Of a DNA stretch of 64,000 nucleotides, positions 25,807 through 34,881 are shown piece after piece; positions within the stretch are counted from its first letter, which is position 1, and every line of letters starts with the position of its first letter. The notes below the pieces were generated by a model. That model was not told where the DNA came from. It saw nothing but the letters and a program-made list of their open reading frames with translations, and made no database searches. The stretch is from contig CAVUWX010000022.1 of assembly GCA_963745205.1 (NCBI GenBank), positions 62,001-126,000 on the forward strand, written 5' to 3'. A program made the position numbers and the translations under genes. Source of the stretch: Hyphomicrobium_A sp963745205 (GTDB lineage: Bacteria; Pseudomonadota; Alphaproteobacteria; Rhizobiales; Hyphomicrobiaceae).

Positions 25807-26444
25807 CCTTCATAATTGCGACGCTCAAAAAAGCGGACGCGGTATGTTCGCCACATCGATGATTTGCAGACGAGGGCGCAGCGAGAGTCGTGAACAGACG
25901 TAAGTCGTGGATTCACCGATTGCTCCCGCTGCGCTGAAGTTTGGAACCGCGTCTTCGCTCTGCCGGCGACGCGCACCGACCAAGCAGAAAAATGACGATT
26001 TGCTGACGCGGCAGGGGACGAAATTTCAGCCCTGTTGATCCACAGCCGCGTCTGAGCAAATGTTCAATTTCTCCAGCCCGCTACCTATAGCCGTTGCAGC
26101 GAATTCACAGGTTTTCCACCGGTGGTATGGGCATTCCTCCGCGTCCTGTGGATAGGCCTGTGGGATGTCGGTGCACTTGCCTAGAGGAAAGTTAAGAGCT
26201 ACCGTTCAGATGGTCGCCTCGCCCCGACTGGCCCCAGCCATGTGTATGCTGGTCCCGGCGAACGACGACACCAGGTTAACTTTAGTATCTCGTCCCTGGT
26301 TTCATTGTCATATCTGAGTGTGTCTGCGTACCTTTCTGGACAATTGTCCAGCGAGTTGAGGCGTTGTTCTATAGAACCTACTAATTACTGTAATACGGGC
26401 CGCGTGAGGCGCAGTCGCGCTGGTCTGGACGAGTGGAGGACGAA
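25807..26444. other. Noncoding rpsT-rhodanese/dnaA gap, possible DnaA-binding or origin region
   Basis: This 638-base stretch has no convincing gene. DnaA-box-like 9-mers, each one mismatch from TTATCCACA, are TGATCCACA at 26036-26044 and TGTGGATAG (reverse) at 26147-26155; TTTTCCACC at 26112-26120 has two mismatches, and a further TGTGGATGA lies at 26483-26491 inside the rhodanese gene. The part 26270-26400 is clearly richer in A+T than the surroundings. This fits dnaA autoregulation or an origin. Many Hyphomicrobiales keep oriC near hemE instead, so origin status is unproven. Confidence 0.45.
26336..26377. promoter_or_regulatory. Two adjacent perfect palindromes upstream of the rhodanese-dnaA genes
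   Basis: CTGGACAATTGTCCAG (26336-26351, 16 bases, no spacer) and GTTCTATAGAAC (26366-26377, 12 bases, no spacer) are both perfect palindromes, 14 bases apart, in the A+T-richer part of the gap. They do not match the alphaproteobacterial LexA direct repeat (GTTC-N7-GTTC) or parS. They look like dimeric repressor or recombinase sites; the binder is unknown. Confidence 0.5.
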
Positions 26445-26888
26445 GTGCAGTCGATTGAAGCCGTCCACATCGAGGATGTGCCTGTGGATGAGGTTTGGGC
26501 ACACCTCGAGAAGGATCCTGGCTCAGTACTGATCGATGTGCGCACGCGAGCCGAGTGGACCTTCGTTGGGCTTCCCGACCTGGACAAGATCGGCAAGCGG
26601 GTTCTCACGGTCGAGTGGCAGACGTCTCCGGACAGCAAAATAGATGCGGGCTTCCCGGAGCGAATGACAGCGGTGCTCGATGCGGCGGGCGCCACCAAGG
26701 ACTCCGAGTTGTTTTTCATCTGCCGGTCGGGTGCTCGAAGCCGCATGGCTGCGGAAGCCGTTGCGGGCGCCGGGTATCGGCGGTGCAGGAATGTTGCGGA
26801 TGGCTTCGAGGGGCCTCTCGATGCCAGCCGTCATCGAGGGCAGGTAGCCGGTTGGAAAGCTGCCGGCTTGGCTTGGGCGCAAGGTTAG
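26445..26888 (+). CDS. Rhodanese-like domain protein
   Basis: Single-domain rhodanese-like protein (147 residues), probably a sulfurtransferase or persulfide carrier. The N-terminal VLIDVRTRAEWTFVGLPDL is the CH2A-type motif, and the active-site loop FICRSGARSR carries the catalytic Cys with its Arg-containing six-residue loop intact. GTG 26445 is preferred because GGAGGA sits four bases upstream; GTG 26433 is also in frame but lacks an RBS. It lies between rpsT and dnaA, 120 bases before dnaA. The location suggests nothing specific about substrate. Confidence 0.85.
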   Translation: MQSIEAVHIEDVPVDEVWAHLEKDPGSVLIDVRTRAEWTFVGLPDLDKIGKRVLTVEWQTSPDSKIDAGFPERMTAVLDAAGATKDSELFFICRSGARSRMAAEAVAGAGYRRCRNVADGFEGPLDASRHRGQVAGWKAAGLAWAQG

Positions 26889-27008
26889 AGCGCCCGTTTC
26901 GGAAGACTGAGAAGAGACCGGTTGCGCAGCCGCGGCGGCGGAAGGCGACACCTGGAATTTGCTCAGGAGACTTTGAGGAGCAAGTCGACAAGTTTTGCGG
27001 GGGTTTCA

Positions 27009-28538
27009 ATGCAGACGATTGAGAAAGCGGAACGCACCGTCTTAGCCGGCGTGCGTGCGGGTGCGGCGCAAGCAACGGCAGGCACGGCGGAAGAAGGCAC
27101 GGGCGAGCCTCGCGGCGAGAAGACCCGCGCCATGTTGCGGGCAAGGCTCGGTGACGACATTTTTACGAGCTGGTTCCACACGCTCGAGTTCGAGGCCTTC
27201 GATGCCAAGACCGTAAGGGTCTCGGTGCCGGTGAAGTTCCTGAAGAACTGGATCCAGTCACACTACTCCGACGATCTTTTGGCCTGCTGCCGCGCCGAGT
27301 TCAAAGGCGCGGAGAAGGTCGACGTGATCTTGCGCCAGCCGCACGCGCGCGCCGCAGTGCACGCCGACGGACAGCCCGCAAACGGCGGGGCTGAGACGGG
27401 CGTCAACGGCGCGCGCAGCGCCGACACCGCCAGAGGCTCAGGCATTCTCGCCGCCGCGCAGGCGGTGGGGCGCACCAGCGTCGGCGGCTTCGAGGGCTCC
27501 CCCCTCGATCCGCGCTATACCTTCGACAGCTTCGTCGTCGGTGCGGCGAACCGCATGGCACACGCGGGCGCGGTGCAGGTCGCCGATACGGCGATGAATG
27601 ACGGGCGCGGCTATAACCCGCTCTACATTCATTCGGCCGTGGGTTTAGGCAAGACTCACCTCCTGCACGCCATCGCCTGGGAGGTGAAGCGGCGCGCACC
27701 CAACGCGCAGGTGCTTTATCTGACGGCTGAGCGCTTCCGCTACCAGTTTGTCGAGGCGCTGCGCAGCCAGGATCCGCTGGCGTTCAAGGAGAAGTTCCGC
27801 CTGATCAACATTCTCTTGATCGACGATCTCGAGTTCATGCACGGGGAGCGCACAGAGCAGGAGTTCGAGCACATCATCAACTCGCTGCTCGACGGCGGGC
27901 GGCAGGTGGTCGTCGCTTCCGCGCGTGCGCCAAACCACGTGGAGCGGCTCAACGAGCGCATGCGCTCGCGCCTGCAGCGCGGGCTTGTCACCGAGATCGG
28001 GGGGCTCGACCACGACCTCCGGCTCAAGGTTCTGGAGAAGCGGCTTGCGGAGAAGCGTGCCCTCGATCCCTCGTTCGCATTGGGGCGCGAGATCCTGGAG
28101 CTTCTCGCCGAGCGTCTCACCGAGAGCGGGCGCGAGCTGGAAGGCGCCGTGACACGCCTCTATGCGACGTGGCAGTACATGCGCACCGCGATCACGCCCG
28201 ACATCGCCGAGACCGTGATCCGCGATCTCGTGCAGGGGCTGGAGCCGCGCCGCATTAAGATCGAGGACATCCTGCGCATCATCTCGCGGCACTTCGGCGT
28301 GTCGAAGGGCGACCTGCTTTCGCAGCGCCGCCACCGCTCGGTGGTGTGGCCGCGGCAGGTGGGGATGTACCTCGCCAAGCAGCTCACCGCGCGCTCGCTG
28401 CCCGAGATCGGGCGGCGGTTCGGCAATCGGGACCACACCACGGTGCTGCACGCGATTCGCAAGATCGAAGGCGAGCTCGTCGATAATCCTCGGCTCAAGG
28501 ACGAGCTCGAGGAGCTGAAAAAACTGTTGAGCCACTAG
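27009..28538 (+). CDS. dnaA: Chromosomal replication initiator DnaA
   Basis: AAA+ initiator that binds 9-mer boxes and unwinds the origin. The 509-residue protein has domain I (LRARLGDDIFTSWFHTLEFE, about 43-62), a low-complexity linker near 100-155, Walker A SAVGLGKTHLLHA near 213, Walker B ILLIDDLEF near 274, and the C-terminal HTH with the DnaA signature GNRDHTTVLHAIRKIE near 475-490. The frame opens at 26922; the ATG at 27009 with GCGGGGGTTTCA ahead is the likely start. It precedes dnaN (296 bases) with DnaA-box-like sites upstream. Confidence 0.96.
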   Translation: MQTIEKAERTVLAGVRAGAAQATAGTAEEGTGEPRGEKTRAMLRARLGDDIFTSWFHTLEFEAFDAKTVRVSVPVKFLKNWIQSHYSDDLLACCRAEFKGAEKVDVILRQPHARAAVHADGQPANGGAETGVNGARSADTARGSGILAAAQAVGRTSVGGFEGSPLDPRYTFDSFVVGAANRMAHAGAVQVADTAMNDGRGYNPLYIHSAVGLGKTHLLHAIAWEVKRRAPNAQVLYLTAERFRYQFVEALRSQDPLAFKEKFRLINILLIDDLEFMHGERTEQEFEHIINSLLDGGRQVVVASARAPNHVERLNERMRSRLQRGLVTEIGGLDHDLRLKVLEKRLAEKRALDPSFALGREILELLAERLTESGRELEGAVTRLYATWQYMRTAITPDIAETVIRDLVQGLEPRRIKIEDILRIISRHFGVSKGDLLSQRRHRSVVWPRQVGMYLAKQLTARSLPEIGRRFGNRDHTTVLHAIRKIEGELVDNPRLKDELEELKKLLSH

Positions 28539-28834
28539 CGGCTCGACCAGAGGCTAGGCCCGCCGTGCTGGGCGTGTACGGCGGGTCTAAAGCGGGGAGG
28601 GGCGGCGTCCTACGGCGCCGCTCCTTGCGCCGCTCCGGCTAAGCATTCGGCCCCCTTGAGAAACCGGCCCTTGAAAAAGGCGGCGGCATCGGGTCAAGTT
28701 GCACGGGGCGCGAATCCTTGAAACACGCCAATTCCCGGTCCCAGCCCGCGCTCCGCCGTCCCAGGACAGGTGGCCTCATTCGCTAGGAAGCGAGGCAGGC
28801 TTGGCCCCACAAAAAATGCGCCGAGGATACAGCC
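28539..28834. other. dnaA-dnaN intergenic region with a strong hairpin
   Basis: These 296 bases contain no gene. Just after dnaA, 28559-28585 forms CCCGCCGT-N11-ACGGCGGG, an 8-bp stem, followed by TCTAAAGC and not a T run, so it is at best a weak or Rho-assisted terminator. A second GC-rich dyad (GGCGGCGT / ACGGCGCCGC) follows near 28606. The dnaN promoter is probably in the remainder, but I cannot place its boxes. Confidence 0.4.
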
Positions 28835-29953
28835 ATGCGGCTTGTGATTGAACGTGGTGAACTCTTGCGGGCGCTCGGCCACGTCACGAGCGTCGTCGAG
28901 CGGCGTACGACGATCCCGATCCTGTCGAACGTGCTTTTGCGCGCGCGCGACTCCAAGCTCGAATTCAAGGCGACGGATCTGGAGCGCGAGGTCATCGAAG
29001 GCGTGCCGGGCGACATCGGCGCTCCAGGCGCCGTCACCGTGCCCGCCCACATGTTGCACGACATCGTGCGCAAGCTGCCCGACGGCTCGCAGGTCGACAT
29101 CCGCAAGGACGGCGACAAGGAGCGGCTCACGCTCGCCTCGGGCCAGGCGCGCTTCGCGCTGCAGACGCTGCCGGCGGAGGATTTCCCCGACATCGGCTCC
29201 GGCGAGATGGGCCAGGAGTTCGAGCTCAGCGCGCAAGACTTGAAGCGCCTCATCGACAAGACGCGCTTTGCCATCTCCACGGAGGAGACGCGCTACTACC
29301 TCAACGGCATCTACCTGCACACGGCGCAGACGAACAAGAAGGCGACCTTGCGCGCGGTCGCCACCGACGGGCATCGGCTCGCGCAGGTCGAGCTGCCGTT
29401 GCCCAAGGGCGCGCAAGGCATGCCGGGCATCATCATCCCAAGGAAGACCGTGCACGAGCTGCATCGGCTGATCGAGGACTCTTCGGCCGCCGTCAAGGTC
29501 GGCGTGAGCCCGGCGAAAGTGCGCTTCGAGATCGGCAGCGTGACGCTCACCTCCAAGCTGATCGACGGCACCTTCCCCGACTACAGCCGCGTGATCCCGC
29601 AGGCCAACGACAAGGAGATGAAGGTCTCCAATGCCGAGTTCATGGGCGCGGTCGACCGCGTGTCGACGATCGCGAGCGAGCGCGGACGCGCGGTGAAGCT
29701 CAACATCAAGCCGGACAAGCTCGTGCTGTCGGTCAACAACCCGGAGGGCGGTAGCGCCACCGAGGAGATCGGCGTCGAATACGCCGCGAGCCCGCTCGAG
29801 ATCGGCTTTAATGCGCGCTACCTCTTGGACATCGCTGGGCAGCTCGAGGGCGAGGAGGCGTGCTTCAAGCTCGCCGATCCGGGGTCGCCGACGATGGTCA
29901 ACGACCCGGCCGACGAGAGCGCCCTCTACGTGCTGATGCCGATGCGGGTGTAG
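28835..29953 (+). CDS. dnaN: DNA polymerase III beta subunit (sliding clamp)
   Basis: Ring-shaped processivity clamp of replicative polymerase. The 372-residue protein begins MRLVIERGELLRALGHVTSVVERR, has three clamp repeats, the family segments TIPILSNVLLRA near 29-40 and MVNDPADESALYVLMPMRV at the C-terminus, which contains the conserved VxMPMR ending. RBS GAGGATAC precedes the ATG. It is 4 bases before recF, so the two are co-transcribed. Confidence 0.97.
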   Translation: MRLVIERGELLRALGHVTSVVERRTTIPILSNVLLRARDSKLEFKATDLEREVIEGVPGDIGAPGAVTVPAHMLHDIVRKLPDGSQVDIRKDGDKERLTLASGQARFALQTLPAEDFPDIGSGEMGQEFELSAQDLKRLIDKTRFAISTEETRYYLNGIYLHTAQTNKKATLRAVATDGHRLAQVELPLPKGAQGMPGIIIPRKTVHELHRLIEDSSAAVKVGVSPAKVRFEIGSVTLTSKLIDGTFPDYSRVIPQANDKEMKVSNAEFMGAVDRVSTIASERGRAVKLNIKPDKLVLSVNNPEGGSATEEIGVEYAASPLEIGFNARYLLDIAGQLEGEEACFKLADPGSPTMVNDPADESALYVLMPMRV

Positions 29954-29957
29954 GCGG

Positions 29958-31157
29958 TTGCGGCTGCGGGACACTTCGCCTGAGCCCGTCACCGAGGCGA
30001 CGCACTGGGTCGAGCGGCTGACGCTGACGAACTTCCGCAACTACGCGCACCTTGCGCTCGAAGCCGGGCCCGAGCCGCAAGTGCTGATCGGTGCCAACGG
30101 CGCCGGCAAGACGAATTTGCTCGAAGCGGTATCGCTGCTGGCGCCGGGTCATGGCCTGCGCCGCGCCACCTATCCCGAGCTGGCGCGCGCTGCCGGCGAC
30201 GGCGGCTGGGCGGTTGCAGCGCACGTGCACTCGCCCTTTGGCCCGGTCGACATCGGCACCGGGCTAACCGCGGCAGCAGCCGCGAGCGAGCGCGGCTCGC
30301 GCATCGTGCGCATCAATGGCGCGCCGGCGGGCGGCTCTGGCCGGCTCGCCGAGTACGTGGAGCTCGTTTGGCTCACGCCGGCGCTCGATACCCTCTTCAC
30401 CGGACCCGCGTCCGAGCGCCGCCGCTTTCTCGACCGCCTCATCCTCTGCTTTGATATGGGTTACCGCACGCGTGTCGGCCGCTTCGAGCGTGCCATGCAG
30501 CAGCGCAACCGGCTGCTTGCCGACGGCGTGCGCGACAATGCTCGCTTCGAGGGCCTCGAGCTCGTCATGGCCGAGACCGGCACCGCCATCGCGGCGGCAC
30601 GCGCCGAAGCCGTGGCCGGGCTTGCCGTTATCGCGGCGGAGCGCCGCGCGCGCGATCCCCGCTCGCTGTTCCCGGCTGCCGGGCTCGCGATCGAGGGCGC
30701 GCTCGAAGCGGATCTGGAACGCATGGCCGCGGTCGAGGTGGAGGAGTCGTACGCGAGCGTGCTGCGCGACGCGCGTGAGCGCGACCGTGCGGCGGGGCGT
30801 ACGCTTGACGGGCCGCATCGCTCCGATCTCCTCGTCTCCCACCTCGACAAGGCGATGCCGGCGCGGCTGTGCTCCTCGGGCGAGCAGAAGGGCCTGCTGT
30901 TAGGGCTAGTGCTGGCGCACGCCGAGCTTGTCGCGCGGCGCCGTGAGGGCGTCGCGCCCATCCTGCTTCTGGACGAGGTGACGGCCCATCTGGACGAGGC
31001 GCGTCGAGCCGGCCTGTTTGAGGAGGTGCTGCGCCTCAAGGCCCATGCGTGGATGACGGGAACGGACGTTCAGACCTTCTCTACGCTTACCGGAAAGGCC
31101 CGTTTCCGGCGGGTCGATGAGGGGGTCGTGACGGACTTATTTGCCGCATCCTCCTAG
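29958..31157 (+). CDS. recF: DNA replication and repair protein RecF
   Basis: SMC-like ATPase that helps load RecA at gaps. The 399-residue protein has WVERLTLTNFRNYAHLAL near 15-32, Walker A LIGANGAGKTNLLEAV near 43-58, ERRRFLDRLI near 155, and the ABC-type end with CSSGEQKGLLLGLVLAHAEL and LLLDEVTAHLD. The start is TTG 29958, four bases after dnaN, implying translational coupling. Followed 149 bases later by gyrB. Confidence 0.95.
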   Translation: MRLRDTSPEPVTEATHWVERLTLTNFRNYAHLALEAGPEPQVLIGANGAGKTNLLEAVSLLAPGHGLRRATYPELARAAGDGGWAVAAHVHSPFGPVDIGTGLTAAAAASERGSRIVRINGAPAGGSGRLAEYVELVWLTPALDTLFTGPASERRRFLDRLILCFDMGYRTRVGRFERAMQQRNRLLADGVRDNARFEGLELVMAETGTAIAAARAEAVAGLAVIAAERRARDPRSLFPAAGLAIEGALEADLERMAAVEVEESYASVLRDARERDRAAGRTLDGPHRSDLLVSHLDKAMPARLCSSGEQKGLLLGLVLAHAELVARRREGVAPILLLDEVTAHLDEARRAGLFEEVLRLKAHAWMTGTDVQTFSTLTGKARFRRVDEGVVTDLFAASS

Positions 31158-31306
31158 AGCCTTGCCGTGCCCATATAAGCCATTGAAATCCGATAGATAT
31201 TCAGGGTGGTTTATGAGCCCTAAATCGCGCTTTTTCGCACCCGTTTCGGCCCCGTTCGTGGTATAAGGAAGATGAGGCCGGCACGACCCCAAGGACAACC
31301 CGTTAA

Positions 31307-33748
31307 ATGAGCGCTTCGCCCGCGAAAAAGAGCACGGGCGCCGACGAATACGGCGCCGAGTTGATCAAGATGTTGAAGGGGCTCGATGCCGTGCGCAAGC
31401 GGCCGGGCATGTACATCGGCGACACCGACGATGGCTCGGGCCTGCACCACATGATCTACGAGGTCGTCGACAACGCCGTCGACGAGGTCCTCGCCGGCCA
31501 CGCCAAGGAATGCCTGGTCACGCTCAACCCGGACGGCTCGTGCACGGTGCGCGACGACGGCCGCGGGATCCCCACCGGCATCAAGAACGACGACGACCAC
31601 AACCCGAAGCGCTCGGCCGCCGAGATCGTGTTCACGGAGCTGCACGCTGGCGGCAAGTTCGACCAGAACGCCTACAAGGTGTCGGGCGGTCTGCACGGCG
31701 TCGGCGTGTCCGTCGTCAATGCGCTGTCGAGCTGGCTACGCGCGCGCATCTGGCGGGAGGGCAAGGAGCACGTGATCGAGTTCCGCGATGGTGTGCCGGT
31801 CGCGCCACTCAAAGCCGTCGGCGACGGCAAGGGCCAACGCGGCACGGAAGTGTCGTTTCTGCCGAGCACCAAGACCTTTACGCAGACCGAGTTCGATTTC
31901 ACCACGCTCGAGCACCGCCTGCGCGAGCTTGCATTCCTCAACTCCGGCGCCAAGATCGTGCTGACGGATGCGCGCCACGCCGACGTGCGCCACGAGGAGA
32001 TGCTTTATGACGGCGGCACGTCCGCGTTCGTGCGCTATCTCGACCGCTCCAAGCAGTCGCTGCTCCCCGATCCGATCATGCTTCGCGGCGAGCGCGAGGG
32101 TGTCATCATCGAGGCGGCGCTGTGGTGGAACGACAGCTACCACGAGAACGTGCTGCTCTTTACCAACAACATCCCGCAGCGCGACGGCGGTACGCATCTG
32201 GCCGGCTTCCGCGCGGCGCTGACACGCGTCATCAATAAGTACGCGGGCGAAAGCGGGCTTGCGAAAAAGGAGAAGGTCGACCTCTCGGGCGAGGACGCGC
32301 GCGAGGGCCTCACTTGCGTGCTCTCGGTCAAGGTTCCAGACCCGAAGTTTTCGAGCCAGACGAAGGACAAGCTCGTCTCCTCCGAGGTGAAGCCGGTGGT
32401 CGAAGGCATCATCGGCGAGCAGCTCAGCGCCTGGTTCGAGGAACATCCCAAGGAAGCCAAGCACATCGTCGGCAAGATCGTGGAGGCTGCGCTCGCGCGC
32501 GAGGCCGCGCGCAAGGCGCGCGAGCTGACGCGGCGCAAGGGCGCGCTCGACAACCTGCGCCTGCCCGGCGGTCTCGCCGAATGCCAGGACCGCGATCCGG
32601 CCAACACGGAGCTCTTTATCGTCGAGGGCGACTCGGCCGGCGGCTCCGCCAAGCAGGGCCGCAAGCGCGAGTACCAGGCGGTGCTGCCGATCCGCGGCAA
32701 GATCCTCAACGTGGAACGGGCCCGCCTCGACAAAATGCTGTCGTCCGAGCAGGTGACCAACATCATCGGCGCGCTCGGCACCGGCATCCGCGACGACTTC
32801 GATCTGTCAAAGCTGCGCTACCACAAGATCATCATCATGACCGACGCCGACGTCGACGGCGCCCACATCCGCACGCTGCTGCTGACCTTCTTCTACCGGC
32901 AGATGGTGGAGCTGGTGGAGAAGGGGCACGTCTTCATCGCGCAGCCGCCGCTCTACAAGGTGTCGCGCGGCAAATCCGAGACCTACCTCAAGGACCAGCG
33001 CGCTCTGGAAGATTATCTCGTCGACCAGGGGCTCGACGAAGCGGTGCTCGTGTCGGGGGCCGGCGAGGAGCGCGCGGGCAAGGACTTGCGCGGCATCGTC
33101 GATTCCGCGCGCGGCATCGTCGGGCTGATCGAAGGCCTGCATTCGCGCTACGCGCGCAACGTCGTCGAGCAGGCCGCGATAGCGGGCGCCTTCGATGCCC
33201 GCTTGTTGCGCTCCGCCGAGCAGGCGAACGGCATCGCCGACGTGATCGCCGAGCGCCTCGACGCCATCTCCGAGGAGACGGAGAAGGGCTGGGAGGGCCG
33301 CTACGGCAACGACGGCTTCCACTTCAAGCGCGAGGTGCGCGGCGTGACCGAGTTGCACGCGTTGGATCTCGCCTTTCTCGGCTCGCTCGATGCGCGCCGC
33401 TTGAACGAGCGCCACCAGCATCTGGCCGAGGTCTACGGGACGCCGGCCAAGCTGCGGCGCAAGGGCGAGTCGATCCCCGTCTATGGCCCGCGCACGCTGC
33501 TCGAAGGCGTCTACGAGGCCGGGCGCAAGGGCATCTCGATGCAGCGCTACAAAGGCTTGGGCGAGATGAACCCCGACCAGTTGTGGGAGACCACGCTCAA
33601 CCGCGACGCGCGCACGCTGCTGCAGGTCAAGATCGGGGACCTGTCGGAAGCCGACGAGATCTTCGCCAAACTGATGGGCGACATCGTCGAGCCGCGGCGC
33701 GCGTTCATCCAGGACAACGCGCTCTCGGTCTCCAACCTCGACGTTTGA
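31307..33748 (+). CDS. gyrB: DNA gyrase subunit B
   Basis: ATPase subunit of DNA gyrase, introducing negative supercoils. The 813-residue protein has the GHKL ATPase motifs VRKRPGMYIGDTDDGSGLHH near 28-47, EVVDNAVDEVLAG near 49-61 and RDDGRGIPTG near 83-92, the TOPRIM EGDSAGGSAKQGRKR near 443-457 and MTDADVDGAHIRTLLL near 512-527, and the C-terminal QRYKGLGEMNPDQLWETT. The length is normal for proteobacteria. Standard dnaA-dnaN-recF-gyrB order. Confidence 0.97.
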   Translation: MSASPAKKSTGADEYGAELIKMLKGLDAVRKRPGMYIGDTDDGSGLHHMIYEVVDNAVDEVLAGHAKECLVTLNPDGSCTVRDDGRGIPTGIKNDDDHNPKRSAAEIVFTELHAGGKFDQNAYKVSGGLHGVGVSVVNALSSWLRARIWREGKEHVIEFRDGVPVAPLKAVGDGKGQRGTEVSFLPSTKTFTQTEFDFTTLEHRLRELAFLNSGAKIVLTDARHADVRHEEMLYDGGTSAFVRYLDRSKQSLLPDPIMLRGEREGVIIEAALWWNDSYHENVLLFTNNIPQRDGGTHLAGFRAALTRVINKYAGESGLAKKEKVDLSGEDAREGLTCVLSVKVPDPKFSSQTKDKLVSSEVKPVVEGIIGEQLSAWFEEHPKEAKHIVGKIVEAALAREAARKARELTRRKGALDNLRLPGGLAECQDRDPANTELFIVEGDSAGGSAKQGRKREYQAVLPIRGKILNVERARLDKMLSSEQVTNIIGALGTGIRDDFDLSKLRYHKIIIMTDADVDGAHIRTLLLTFFYRQMVELVEKGHVFIAQPPLYKVSRGKSETYLKDQRALEDYLVDQGLDEAVLVSGAGEERAGKDLRGIVDSARGIVGLIEGLHSRYARNVVEQAAIAGAFDARLLRSAEQANGIADVIAERLDAISEETEKGWEGRYGNDGFHFKREVRGVTELHALDLAFLGSLDARRLNERHQHLAEVYGTPAKLRRKGESIPVYGPRTLLEGVYEAGRKGISMQRYKGLGEMNPDQLWETTLNRDARTLLQVKIGDLSEADEIFAKLMGDIVEPRRAFIQDNALSVSNLDV

Positions 33749-33836
33749 TCGGCCGCCGCCACGCGAGTAGCCGCAATAGATGTTGGGCGCGAGCCGAGGG
33801 ATGGATCCGGGACAAGCCCGAGGATCACACTTCTGG

Positions 33837-34214
33837 CTACGCCACGCGGCGCCAGTCGCCGTCGATGACGGAGCCGCGGCCCGCGGGCTTATAGCCCTGC
33901 TTCTCCAGGTGACGCTGCAAGAGCCGCAAGTTCTTCAAGTTGGCGCGGAAGGCGACGTCGAAAGCGTCGCCCGCGATCGGGATCGAGCCGATCACGGTAT
34001 CGATGAGCGTGTTGCCGAACATGCGCAAGAGCGTGAGCTTGCCGACGCCGAGCTGATGCGCCTCCCAGATGATGTAGGTCGCGATCGCTTGCGCCAGCAG
34101 ATCGCCCGCGACCGGCACGAGCCCGAGAATGGCGTCAAAGCCGATGCGGATGCCGGTACCGGGGATGACGAACAGCGCGTCCATCACACGGGCGACCGCG
34201 GTCACGCGGGCCAT
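33837..34214 (-). CDS. DUF4112 membrane-associated protein, N-terminus probably frameshifted
   Basis: The 125-residue product contains DALFVIPGTGIRIGFDAILGLVPVAGDLL and SIPIAGDAFDVAFRANLKN, the two glycine/proline-rich hydrophobic segments of the DUF4112 family; function unknown. The ATG at 34214 has no RBS, and coding-like sequence (…PGRIERFERETIDAA…) continues upstream in this frame with no start codon until a stop near 34298. A different frame starting at 34383 or 34377 (MCTDLELEARLPGFEGKAA) leads into it, so skipping one G near 34288 would join them. The real protein is probably about 180 residues. Confidence 0.75.
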   Translation of the reverse strand: MARVTAVARVMDALFVIPGTGIRIGFDAILGLVPVAGDLLAQAIATYIIWEAHQLGVGKLTLLRMFGNTLIDTVIGSIPIAGDAFDVAFRANLKNLRLLQRHLEKQGYKPAGRGSVIDGDWRRVA

Positions 34215-34475
34215 GGCGGCGTCGATGGTCTCGCGCTCGAAGCGCTCGATGCGGCCGGGTGCTGGCGGCGTAGGCCAAAGGAAACGCTCCGAATTCTGCA
34301 GCTACCGGTTGCTCCCCGGCCGCTGCCTTGCCCTCGAAACCTGGAAGACGCGCTTCGAGTTCCAAATCGGTGCACATCTCCACACGGCGTTAAGGTTCTT
34401 TCATGGCGCCGGGGCTCGGTGTTACGGTTGCCCGCTCAAGGCGCGAAAAGCGCCGGCTCTCGAGGGGTCCGTGCC

Positions 34476-34778
34476 GTGCTGCGTGTCCTGTTTTCCATCG
34501 GCAATATCGTCTTTTCGCTCATTCTCGGCGCGCTGCTTCTGGTGTTCGTCGGGGTTCACTGGCCCGAGATGCTGTCGGCCTCGCTGCGGTGGGCGCACAG
34601 CGTGAAGGAGATCATCACCGGCACGCCGCTCGATCCCAAGTACAACGTCTGGATCGAGTTCCTGCTCGACGACCGCCAGCTCGTGTTCATGTTCTTCATC
34701 GTGCTGGCGCGCATCCTCCTCGGGCTCGTAGCGCTGCCCTTCGTGCTGATCCGCAATCGCCTGCGCGAGCATGGTTAA
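34476..34778 (+). CDS. Small two-helix membrane protein
   Basis: Unrecognised 100-residue protein with two clear membrane segments, VLRVLFSIGNIVFSLILGALLLVFVG-type at residues 1-28 and LVFMFFIVLARILLGLVALPFVLI near 70-93, separated by a 40-residue polar linker with KEIITGTPLDPKYNVWIEF. GTG 34476 is preferred, with GAGGGG eight bases upstream; the much longer in-frame extension to 33780 overlaps the DUF4112 gene and lacks coding character. It precedes the PBP gene by about 100 bases. No function assigned. Confidence 0.6.
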   Translation: MLRVLFSIGNIVFSLILGALLLVFVGVHWPEMLSASLRWAHSVKEIITGTPLDPKYNVWIEFLLDDRQLVFMFFIVLARILLGLVALPFVLIRNRLREHG

Positions 34779-34881
34779 CCGGCTCTTAGCAGGGGGTCGC
34801 TAGGGTCGGCTTGCCCCGCGCGGTGTGAGTTCGCTCGCGGCATTCGCGAAGCCACGCCAGCTCGGGAGCACGCCGCCGGTC

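Noticed and set aside
32314..33894. 526-codon frame overlapping gyrB on the same strand
   Set aside because: Lies in an alternative frame of gyrB, which is complete and highly conserved.
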